A stretch of 29,725 nucleotides of DNA from Candidatus Gallimonas intestinigallinarum. Its GTDB lineage: Bacteria; Bacillota_A; Clostridia; Christensenellales; Borkfalkiaceae. The stretch covers positions 1 through 29,725 of the forward strand of contig DXBS01000129.1 of assembly GCA_019116405.1 (NCBI GenBank), given 5' to 3'. The notes below the pieces were generated by a model, which did no database searches, was not told the DNA's origin, and saw only the letters and a list, made by a program, of their open reading frames with translations. The translations under genes and the position numbers were made by a program. This document shows, piece by piece, positions 18,775 through 24,478 of this stretch (positions within the stretch are counted from its first letter, which is position 1; the number at the start of each line of letters is the position of its first letter).

Positions 18775-18921
18775 TCGTCGGCGCTGGCTTTGTTCCCCGC
18801 GTCGGGCGCTTTGCTTCCGACGCATACTCGCCGCCGCGCCTCCTCTCCCCGAAAAAATGCTTCGCCTTTTTTCGGGGGCCCCTTCCTTCCGCGTTAGCGC
18901 GCTTGTGTCGAGACCAAGAGG
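18762..18921. repeat. Inverted repeat enclosing about 140 bases, with a central hairpin
   Basis: CCTCTTGGTC (18762-18771, part of the tRNA half-copy) is exactly complementary to GACCAAGAGG (18912-18921). At the centre, CCCCGAAAAAA (18847-18857) pairs with TTTTTTCGGGG (18867-18877). A second anticodon-arm-like sequence therefore lies in opposite orientation to the first. Confidence 0.6.
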
Positions 18922-18944
18922 CGGATCGTGCCCTCGCCTTATCG

Positions 18945-18983
18945 AAAAAATACCGCAGAGCCAAATGCTCTGCGGTATTTTTT
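18945..18983 (-). terminator. Terminator of tRNA-Pro
   Basis: Arms ATACCGCAGAG and CTCTGCGGTAT (about 18950-18960 and 18967-18977) with a T run on the minus strand, starting right after the CCA end of the tRNA. A matching A run makes it bidirectional. Confidence 0.85.
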
Positions 18984-19059
18984 GGTTGAGGTGACGGGAC
19001 TTGAACCCACGACCTCTTGGTCCCTAACCAAGCGCGCTACCAAACTGCGCTACACCTCA
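18983..19059 (-). tRNA. tRNA-Pro, anticodon AGG, CCA encoded
   Basis: A full cloverleaf can be drawn: acceptor TGAGGTG/CACCTCA, D-stem GCGC/GCGC, anticodon stem CTTGG/CCAAG with loop TTAGGGA, variable loop AGGTC, T-stem GTGGG/CCCGT with loop TTCAAGT, then A73 and encoded CCA (77 bases). The anticodon (19025-19023) is AGG, giving A at wobble position 34. The body matches bacterial tRNA-Pro (GCGCAGTTTGGTAGCGCGCTT is typical of the Pro family). Two features are unusual: A34 instead of T, G or C, and a U1-A72 pair where bacterial tRNA-Pro normally has C1-G72. The T-stem ends in two adjacent G-U pairs. It has its own promoter and terminator, so it is probably expressed. Confidence 0.93.
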
Positions 19060-19085
19060 GTATCTCTTGCGAAACAGCATATTCT

Positions 19086-19113
19086 ATTATATCGAATCTA
19101 TAAAAAGTGTCAA
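19086..19113 (-). promoter_or_regulatory. Promoter of tRNA-Pro
   Basis: Minus-strand TTGACA (19113-19108) and TATAAT (19091-19086) lie 16 bases apart. Transcription should begin near 19079, about 20 bases before the tRNA 5' end. Confidence 0.85.
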
Positions 19114-19272
19114 GCGATTTTTTGTCTGTATCTGAAAAATTTTCAGACGGAACGTATTTTTTCCAAATCCTTAGCCGCCCCGCAACGATCGCTGCGGGAC
19201 AGTAAAAATTATCGGAAGCAAAGTGACCGCACATATCAACCCAAAAGGCGCACGACTCCATCAAACTCGGGA

Positions 19273-19605
19273 TTATCCCCGTAAATTTTTGAATGCGTCG
19301 GGATTGTTCGCAAAAATCGCACCCACGGTCGCACAGGTTTCCACGCTTTGACAATCCCCACAGGTTGTAACCCCTTTTTTGATTGCACATTGACGAATCC
19401 CGCACAACCGATCGCAAAATACCGTCTTTGCCCCATTCATCCGGCATCCTTCGCAATTGATATGCTCCGGAAGGATCGGCGCATGATTTAACTCCGCCCA
19501 TACCTTTGCCGTTCTCTCACGCAATGCCTGATCGTCTTTGACCGTTGCAAGATAGGCATCGCAGCTTTCACAGTCCAGCCCGCAATATCCGATCATGTCC
19601 TTCAT
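19273..19605 (-). CDS. DUF3795 family cysteine-rich protein
   Basis: A small cytoplasmic protein of 110 residues with 11 cysteines, no signal peptide and no membrane helix. The opening MIGYCGLDCESCDAYLAT is the diagnostic start of DUF3795 (CGLDCxxCxAY). It is followed by CEGC, FCDRLCGIRQCA and GVTTCGDCQSVETC, giving paired Cys motifs that could bind zinc or an Fe-S cluster (inference; the family has no settled function). ATG at 19605 was chosen because GGAGG lies 8 bases upstream; an internal ATG three codons later is possible. A good promoter lies at 19647-19675 with a leader of about 35 bases, so it is a single-gene unit. Ends in TAA. A weak hairpin follows at 19179-19198 without a clear T run. 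Confidence 0.9.
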   Translation of the reverse strand: MKDMIGYCGLDCESCDAYLATVKDDQALRERTAKVWAELNHAPILPEHINCEGCRMNGAKTVFCDRLCGIRQCAIKKGVTTCGDCQSVETCATVGAIFANNPDAFKNLRG

Positions 19606-19646
19606 TCATTCTACCTCCAATTGTTTCTTTCCGCAATAGTATCCCA

Positions 19647-19675
19647 ATTATATCATAAAAGTCGGTTGAGATCAA
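19647..19675 (-). promoter_or_regulatory. Promoter of the DUF3795 gene
   Basis: Minus-strand TTGATC (19675-19670) and TATAAT (19652-19647), spacer 17 bases, about 40 bases upstream of the start codon. Confidence 0.75.
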
Positions 19676-19700
19676 TGCTTCATCCCCTTCCAAAAGACAG

Positions 19701-19737
19701 AAAAACGCGCCCCGAAAGCATCTGCTTTCGGGGCGCG
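19701..19737 (-). terminator. Terminator of rnpB
   Basis: A perfect 15-base stem, CGCGCCCCGAAAGCA (19706-19720) with TGCTTTCGGGGCGCG (19723-19737), is followed on the minus strand by five T residues. It lies about 20 bases after the RNase P RNA 3' end. Confidence 0.9.
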
Positions 19738-19755
19738 CAATTGCTTCCAAAAAAA

Positions 19756-20103
19756 CTTCGAGGCGGACCTGTAAGCCGGGTTCTGTCGAGCGCGGTCATT
19801 TATCTAGGCGTATCGTCGCCGATACGCTCAAGCGGTGTTCACGGCGGTATTCGGGCGGGCAACCCATATGAATACCGCCCAACCTTGCATCGGACGGGGT
19901 TTACATGGCACGGGGCGTTACCGTCCCGTCGGTGAGCTCTTACCTCGCCTTTCCATCCTTACCGCTGTAAAAGCGGCGGTCTATTTCTGTTGCACTTTCC
20001 TTAAAGTCGCCTTCACCTGACGTTATCAGGCGTCCTGCCCTGCGATGCCCGGACTTTCCTCGTCGTACTCTGGGTACGCCGCGGCCGCGCAGTCCGCTCG
20101 AAG
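19756..20103 (-). ncRNA. rnpB: RNase P RNA, bacterial class A
   Basis: Catalytic RNA of RNase P, which trims tRNA 5' leaders. On the minus strand the conserved blocks occur in order: GAGGAAAGTCCGGGC (P3/P4), ACAGAAATAGACCGCC, GGTAAGGATGGAAAGGCGAG and GGTAAGAGCTCACC (J11/12 region), CCATGTAAACCCC, TAGATAAATGACCG and ACAGAACCCGGCTTACAGG (3' P4). The ends were set by the P1 helix, CTTCGAGCGGAC at the 5' end with GTCCGCCTCGAAG at the 3' end. Length is about 348 nt. The ACAGAAATAGACCGCC and J11/12 sequences fit class A, which argues for Clostridia over Bacilli. It is transcribed away from pyk and has its own strong terminator. Confidence 0.97.
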
Positions 20104-20111
20104 CGAAAGAT

Positions 20112-20138
20112 ATTATAGCACAATTTTCAAAAAAAATC
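20112..20138 (-). promoter_or_regulatory. Promoter region of rnpB (-10 clear, -35 weak)
   Basis: TATAAT (20117-20112) lies about 8 bases before the predicted RNA 5' end, preceded by TGC (extended -10-like). The -35 position has no good match, only a T-rich tract. The region is back-to-back with the pyk promoter. Confidence 0.6.
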
Positions 20139-20166
20139 TTGTTTTTTTCGCGAGATATGATAGAAT
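20139..20166 (+). promoter_or_regulatory. Promoter of pyk
   Basis: TTGTTT (20139-20144), 16-base spacer, TAGAAT (20161-20166). The leader would be about 25 bases and carry the Shine-Dalgarno GTGAGG 7 bases before the ATG. Confidence 0.65.
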
Positions 20167-20198
20167 AATAGTAGAACTTTTTTTAGTGAGGATGAGTT

Positions 20199-21611
20199 AT
20201 GAAGAAAACCAAGATCGTCTGCACCTTAGGCCCCGCTTCCGAAACGGAGGAGGTCATCTCCGCGATGGCGGACGCGGGCATGAATGTTGCCCGCATCAAC
20301 TTCTCGCACGGCACGCACGAAGAGCACGCACAAAAGATCGCCGTCATCAAAAAAGTGCGCGCCGAAAAGAACATTCCACTCCCCATTCTGCTGGACACCA
20401 AGGGACCGGAGTTCCGCATCAAGACCTTCAAGGAGGGCAAGGTCTTCTTAAAAGAGGGCGACCCCTTCACCTTCACCACTGAGGACATCGTGGGCGACGA
20501 GACGCGCGTCGCCGTCTCCTATCAGGGCATCTGCGCCGACATGAACCCTGGCGACAAGATCCTCTTAAATAACGGGCTGATGGTGTTTGAAGTCGTCGAA
20601 GTCAAGGCGCCCAATGTCATGTGCAAGGTCGTCATCGGCGGCGAGCTCTCCAACCGCAAGTCCATGTTCTTCCCCGAAAAACAGCTCAACCTCACCTATC
20701 TATCCGAACAGGACAAGAGCGATCTTCTCTTCGGCATCGAGCAGCAGGTAGACTTTGTGGCGTGCTCCTTCGTCTCCAAGGCGCAGGACATTCTGGATAT
20801 CCGCCAGTTCCTGCACGAGCACGGCTCGGACGACATCGACCTCATCGCAAAGATCGAAAACCGCGCGGGCGTCAACAATCTGGAATCCATTCTGGAAGTT
20901 TCGGACGGCATCATGATCGGGCGCGGCGACATGGGCGTAGAGATCCCCTATGAGGAACTGCCCGACATTCAGAAGACCATCATCAACGCCTGCCGCATGG
21001 CGGGCAAGCGGTGCATCACGGCGACGGAGATGCTGGAGTCCATGATCAAGCAGCCCCGCCCGACGCGTGCGGAGATCTCCGACGTTGCAAACGCCGTGTA
21101 CGACGGTTAGAGCGCGGTCATGCTCTCGGGCGAGACGGCGGCGGGGCTCTACCCCGTGCAGGCGGTCGCGGCAATGGCGCGCATCGCCGAGCAGGCGGAG
21201 AGCAAACAGCAGTTCATTCAGACAATCGACGAATCCCGCTACCGCATCCGCGGCATTGCGGACGCCCTCTCGCACTCCGCCTGCACGCTGGCGCGCGACG
21301 TCAAGGCAAAGGCGATCGTCGTCTGCACCCGCACGGGCGGGACGGCGAAGATGGTCTCCCGCTTCCGTCCGATGATCGATATCATCGGCATGACGACGGA
21401 CGAGCGCAGCTACAGAAAGCTCGCTTTAAGCTGGGGCGTGATGCCCGTCATGAGCGAGGAATACCACTCCGTGGACGTCCTGTTCCACTTCGCGAAGTGC
21501 GCGGCGCGCGATTCGGGATTGGTGCAGAAGGGCGACACGATCGTCATTACGGGCGGCACGCCCAACGGCAAGAGCGGGAATTCCAACCTCATCAACATCG
21601 AGACGATCTAA
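20199..21611 (+). CDS. pyk: Pyruvate kinase, reading frame interrupted by one in-frame TAG (codon 304)
   Basis: Final ATP-forming step of glycolysis, PEP + ADP to pyruvate + ATP. The frame would give 470 residues if TAG at 21108-21110 were read, the normal length for bacterial enzymes without the extra PEP-utiliser domain. Motifs seen: [59 protein letters not shown], then TAG, then [15 protein letters not shown], and [12 protein letters not shown] near the end. The stop replaces the Thr of DGTSAVML; vertebrate enzymes have Ala there. No other stop or frameshift is present. If TAG terminates, the products are a 303-residue fragment (20199-21110) and possibly a reinitiated 163-residue piece from ATG 21120. 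The gene has a good promoter, Shine-Dalgarno and terminator, unlike a decayed pseudogene. Alternatives: recoded or suppressed TAG, recent nonsense mutation, or assembly error. Confidence 0.9.
21108..21110 (+). other. In-frame TAG codon in pyk
   Basis: The context is GAC GGT TAG AGC GCG GTC ATG CTC. The reading frame is open and conserved on both sides, and the only good alignment places TAG at a Thr/Ala/Ser position. An in-frame ATG follows 9 bases later. Confidence 0.95.
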
Positions 21612-21627
21612 ATCTACGTTTTTTCCG

Positions 21628-21654
21628 GGGGACGGCAGACGCCGTCCCCTTTTT
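21628..21654 (+). terminator. Terminator of pyk
   Basis: GGGGACGGC (21628-21636) pairs with GCCGTCCCC (21641-21649), loop AGAC, then TTTTT. It sits 17 bases after the pyk TAA. Confidence 0.9.
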
Positions 21655-21689
21655 CAGTAGAAGTTCTTTCACAAAATAATCATCTCCTC

Positions 21690-21718
21690 TTGACGATAAC
21701 GTATCGTTATGCTATAAT
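21690..21718 (+). promoter_or_regulatory. Promoter with a palindromic operator in its spacer, upstream of an unknown membrane protein
   Basis: TTGACG (21690-21695) and TATAAT (21713-21718) are 17 bases apart. The spacer begins with a perfect palindrome ATAACG-TAT-CGTTAT (21696-21710), the position where a repressor would block polymerase. Transcript start near 21725. Confidence 0.85.
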
Positions 21719-21755
21719 GCATGTAAATTCATTTCACACAATAAGGAAGAGATCT

Positions 21756-22682
21756 ATGAACAAGAAACTTGCAGCCCTGCTACAGCAGTACAACCTGACG
21801 GTGTTCGAGAATATGGCGTACGGCGTCATACAAGGATATGAGATCAGCGTTCGCGTCCCCAACACGATGGAGCAATTTTGCTATATCCACGCCAGTTTTT
21901 ACGCCACGGAGGACAAAAAGAATGCGATCGCGGCGGAGCTTGCCAAAAGCAAACCCCGGCTGGGCGCGGCGTTGACCGCCTACGGCCTGAAGGTCGCCTA
22001 TCCCGTTTTCATAATGTCCTCGCTGATCAAAAATCTGCCTGTCATCTTCCAACGGTTGACGGACTTACTCAAACAATATGAAGCGCCCGGCGCGGAGTTC
22101 TGCCCCTATTGCGGTCAGCCGCTGGATCCGGCGAACAAAAAGCGCTGCTCGATCGATGGGTTCTCCGTGACGCTGAATGCGGACTGCGTCGGCTCGATCA
22201 ACAAACAGATCGATGAAGAGAACCGCGCCTTTGCCAATGCGCCCAACAACTACATACAGGGCATCTGCGGCGCGCTCATCGGCGGCGTCGTGGGCGCGGG
22301 GCTTGTCATCGGGCTTTACTTTTTAGGATATGTCGCCTCCGTCGCCGCGCTGATTGCCGTCATGCTGGGCGCCTTCCTCTACCGCAAGTTCGGCGGAAAG
22401 CCCAATACCGTCATGATCGTCATTGTATCTGTGGTCAGCCTCATCTTTATCCTGCTCGGATTTGTCGCCGCGAACCTGATCGAGGACGCCTCCATTCTCA
22501 TGACCAATGATCTGGGAGAACTGCTGGAAAACATGGTCTGGCAGCTGCAAAATAACCCTGAAGGCTATGCAAGAGCTTTCTACACCAATCTTGCAATGCT
22601 GCTTGTATTTACTGCGGTTGGCATCGGGGTCATGATCTTCTCGCTGGCAAAGCAGATCAAACGTCCGAAAAATATCAGCTAA
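21756..22682 (+). CDS. Membrane protein of unknown function with a Cys motif and four predicted C-terminal helices
   Basis: 308 residues, not recognised as a named family. The N-terminal half (about 1-115) is soluble and mixed alpha/beta. A possible zinc-binding segment follows: FCPYCGQPL (Cys116, Cys119) with further cysteines at 131 and 144. From about residue 172 come two hydrophobic, Gly-rich helices, then VMIVIVSVVSLIFILLGFVA and LAMLLVFTAVGIGVMIFSLA, ending in a short basic tail (KQIKRPKNIS). No signal peptide is seen. The start ATG at 21756 was preferred to an upstream in-frame start because AAGGA lies about 8 bases before it and the promoter -10 lies at 21713-21718, inside any longer frame. 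It is a single-gene unit with its own promoter and terminator. Ends in TAA. Confidence 0.8.
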   Translation: MNKKLAALLQQYNLTVFENMAYGVIQGYEISVRVPNTMEQFCYIHASFYATEDKKNAIAAELAKSKPRLGAALTAYGLKVAYPVFIMSSLIKNLPVIFQRLTDLLKQYEAPGAEFCPYCGQPLDPANKKRCSIDGFSVTLNADCVGSINKQIDEENRAFANAPNNYIQGICGALIGGVVGAGLVIGLYFLGYVASVAALIAVMLGAFLYRKFGGKPNTVMIVIVSVVSLIFILLGFVAANLIEDASILMTNDLGELLENMVWQLQNNPEGYARAFYTNLAMLLVFTAVGIGVMIFSLAKQIKRPKNIS

Positions 22683-22694
22683 AATACACCAAAA

Positions 22695-22719
22695 ACGGAC
22701 GCGCTTGCGTCCGTTTTTT
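22695..22719 (+). terminator. Terminator after the unknown membrane protein
   Basis: ACGGACGC (22695-22702), loop GCTT, GCGTCCGT (22707-22714) and a run of six T. Confidence 0.9.
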
Positions 22720-22750
22720 CTTTGCGGTCGGTGCACGCCGCCCCGCACGT

Positions 22751-22779
22751 TTGACTTTTTTGCACAAGGGGCATATAAT
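22751..22779 (+). promoter_or_regulatory. Promoter of the DMT transporter gene; predicted leaderless transcript
   Basis: TTGACT (22751-22756), 17-base spacer, TATAAT (22774-22779). The A of the ATG (22787) is the eighth base after the -10, the place where transcription normally begins. No Shine-Dalgarno sequence lies between -10 and ATG. Confidence 0.8.
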
Positions 22780-22786
22780 ACAGCGT

Positions 22787-23764
22787 ATGGAAAAGACGGG
22801 AAAAAAGGGACTGGGCATCCTATTCATCCTCGGCGCGGCGCTCATGTTTGCGGCGATGAACTTGTTCGTCAACATGGCGGGCGATCTGCCCCTCATGCAG
22901 AAGGTATTCTTCCGCAATGCATTGACAAGCGTCGTCGTCTTTATTATCCTCTGCTTTCAGAAGCCCCGCTTTCGCATCGCGAATAAAGGGTGCGTTCCGT
23001 GGCTGTTTCTGCGCTCGGCGCTGGGGCTACTCGGCGTCATCCTGAATTTTTATGCCATCGATCATATCGGCAGCATCTCGGACGCCTCCATCCTCAACAA
23101 GCTTTCCCCCTTCTTTGCCATCCTCTTTTCCGTGCTCCTGTTGCGCGAAAAGCCAAAGATCCCTGAACTTATCTTTGTGCTCATTGCCTTTGCGGGCGCG
23201 GTGTGCGTCGTCAATCCCCGCTTCGATATGACCGTTCTTCCCGCGCTTGCGGGCGTGGGCAGCGGTGCGTGCGCGGGCTTTGCCTACACCTGCGTGCGCA
23301 TCCTCGCCGTCAAGGGCGAGCGCGGCATGATGACGGTATTCTTCTTTGCGGTGTTCTCTACCGTTGTGACCCTCCCCTTCCTGATCGCAGGCTATCAGCC
23401 CATGACGGGCATGCAGCTTCTTTGGCTGCTGCTCGCGGGCGTTGCGGCAACGGGCGGGCAGTTCTTCATCACGGCGGCATACCGCCTCGCGCCCGCCAAG
23501 GAGATCGCCGTCTTTGACTACATGCAAGTCTTTTTTGCAGCGATTCTGGGCTATGTGTTCCTGCAACAGGTCCCCGAGACGCTGAGCTTTATCGGCTACG
23601 CCGTCATCATCGCCGCCGCCGTCGGACAGTGGGCATATCATATGTACCGCGCGCGCAAAGAGACGGCCTCTCCCGCGACAGGCGAAATGCCGTCAGAGAC
23701 GGACGCGCCTCCCGAAACAAGCGCGCCCCCTACGCCGCCGCCCGATGAAACCAAACAGGAATAA
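22787..23764 (+). CDS. DMT superfamily (EamA-type) transporter
   Basis: Inner-membrane permease of 325 residues with about ten hydrophobic helices in two EamA repeats. The first starts LGILFILGAALMFAAMNLF. RSALGLLGVILNFYAIDHIG and the ASILNKLSPFFAILFSVLLL segment are typical of the family, as is the second-repeat AVFDYMQVFFAAILGYVFL. Substrates of this family include amino acids, metabolites and drugs; none can be assigned here. The start is ATG 22787, because MEKTGKKG leads directly into the first helix and the -10 box lies just upstream. There is no Shine-Dalgarno, so the mRNA is probably leaderless. The last 35 residues form a Pro/Thr/Glu-rich tail (PPETSAPPTPPPDETKQE) beyond the family core. 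Ends in TAA. Confidence 0.93.
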   Translation: MEKTGKKGLGILFILGAALMFAAMNLFVNMAGDLPLMQKVFFRNALTSVVVFIILCFQKPRFRIANKGCVPWLFLRSALGLLGVILNFYAIDHIGSISDASILNKLSPFFAILFSVLLLREKPKIPELIFVLIAFAGAVCVVNPRFDMTVLPALAGVGSGACAGFAYTCVRILAVKGERGMMTVFFFAVFSTVVTLPFLIAGYQPMTGMQLLWLLLAGVAATGGQFFITAAYRLAPAKEIAVFDYMQVFFAAILGYVFLQQVPETLSFIGYAVIIAAAVGQWAYHMYRARKETASPATGEMPSETDAPPETSAPPTPPPDETKQE

Positions 23765-23768
23765 CCCA

Positions 23769-23799
23769 TTTGCGCCGCCCGATCATCGGGCGGCGCAAA
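23769..23799 (+). terminator. Strong hairpin after the DMT transporter gene, probably a terminator
   Basis: A perfect 14-base stem, TTTGCGCCGCCCGA with TCGGGCGGCGCAAA, and a three-base loop, 4 bases after the stop. The following T content (GTTCTGTTTTC) is modest. Confidence 0.7.
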
Positions 23800-23833
23800 G
23801 TTCTGTTTTCGGAAGTTTCGCACGCTAAATTGC

Positions 23834-23881
23834 AACCGAGGCGTGCGCAAGCGCGATAACGTATCCCGCGAGGAAGGGGCT
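23834..23881. repeat. 48-bp direct repeat, copy A
   Basis: Begins AACCGAGGCGTGCGCAAGCG and ends AGGAAGGGGCT. It matches 23966-24013 with a single mismatch (T for C), 132 bases apart. No coding role is apparent. Confidence 0.9.
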
Positions 23882-23965
23882 GATAAACTAGGGAATTTGA
23901 AGTCCATTCCCGCGGCAGACGAGGAGCGCGCGTAAACGCCGAAGGGCGCGTACAAGGGCGTACGT

Positions 23966-24013
23966 AACCGAGGCGTGCGCAAGCGCGACAACGTATCCCG
24001 CGAGGAAGGGGCT
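23966..24013. repeat. 48-bp direct repeat, copy B
   Basis: Second copy of the repeat at 23834-23881. Its right end touches the stop codon of the phosphoesterase gene (24014). The 84 bases between the copies have no gene. Confidence 0.9.
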
Positions 24014-24478
24014 TCAAAGATTGACGATGACGGCGGTCGCCTTCCCGTTATGCAACGCCAGATAGCAGTAGGAGGGCGAGGTGTAGTCGCCCGCAGAGCC
24101 GGGATTGACGCAGAGGACGCCGTCCACCGTCTCATTGAAGGCGCGGTGGGTATGCCCGTACAGCGCGACGGTGCAGTCAAGTTCCTTGGTACGCGCGATG
24201 AGGCGCTCCAGCCCCGACTTGACGCCGTACTTGTGCCCGTGGCAGCAAAAGACGCGCACGCCGCCCGCCTCCAGCACATATTCCTCCATGCCGTAGGAAA
24301 AATCGCAGTTGCCCTTGATGACGATGGTCTTTTCGGGGTACTCGCGCGCGAAGTCGCGGATATCGGACGAGCCGTCGCCGAGATGAATGACCATGCCGTT
24401 CTCCAGAAAGAGCGGCCTTATTTTTTGGATATTTTTCAACCGTCCGTGCGAATCGGACAGGACGATACAGCTCAGCAT
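24014..24478 (-). CDS. yfcE: YfcE/MJ0936-family metallophosphoesterase
   Basis: Small cytoplasmic phosphodiesterase of 154 residues with a calcineurin-like fold that binds two metals. All family motifs are present in order: SDSHG (Asp9, His11), HLGDG, KGNCD, CCHGH and YGHTHRAF. Length matches the YfcE/MJ0936 family, whose members hydrolyse phosphodiester bonds in vitro; the natural substrate is generally unknown. The ATG at 24478 overlaps the rdgB stop by 7 bases and has GGAGA upstream, so it is the last gene of the ade-rdgB-yfcE operon. The pairing of rdgB and a YfcE-like gene is common in Bacillota. Ends in TGA. Confidence 0.93.
   Translation of the reverse strand: MLSCIVLSDSHGRLKNIQKIRPLFLENGMVIHLGDGSSDIRDFAREYPEKTIVIKGNCDFSYGMEEYVLEAGGVRVFCCHGHKYGVKSGLERLIARTKELDCTVALYGHTHRAFNETVDGVLCVNPGSAGDYTSPSYCYLALHNGKATAVIVNL

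Larger units (their letters stand above)
18011..18982. repeat. Tandem palindrome-rich array carrying 3' fragments of the adjacent tRNA-Pro
   Basis: No credible protein gene is visible here. Two near-identical modules of about 85 bases lie 276 bases apart (18390-18475 and 18666-18752). Each has a T-arm fragment in plus orientation (TCAAGTCCCGTCA), a GC hairpin with A/T flanks, then the tRNA 3' end in minus orientation, so each module is itself a large palindrome. A third, different terminator hairpin abuts the intact tRNA at 18983. The sequence between modules is only loosely conserved (for example GGCTACGCC(C)TCGTGCGCC near 18234 and 18586) and is full of hairpins. The layout recalls the E. 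coli tyrT locus, where tandem repeats begin with the tRNA 3' end (established example; the homology of mechanism is inference). Confidence 0.75.

Noticed and set aside
18011..18980. Small open frames in the gap beside tRNA-Pro, some with repeated peptide sequence
   Set aside because: They lack Shine-Dalgarno sites and run across hairpins and tRNA fragments; similarity between them comes from the DNA repeats.
18732..19025. An integrated element bounded by att sites in tRNA-Pro
   Set aside because: The 43-base direct repeats fit att sites in form, but only about 250 bases lie between them and no integrase or cargo gene is present. Kept only as an alternative origin.
19179..19198. Hairpin CCCGCA...TGCGGG as the terminator of the DUF3795 gene
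   Set aside because: No T run follows it on the minus strand and the stem has a mismatch, so the terminator call is not supported.
21090..21130. A frameshift in pyk
   Set aside because: Both halves are in the same frame with no missing or extra base; only the TAG codon interrupts it.
23638..24279. Minus-strand frame encoding repeated SSRDTLSRLRTPRL-like peptides
   Set aside because: It is a translation of the 48-bp DNA repeats and overlaps the phosphoesterase and transporter genes; no start signal.
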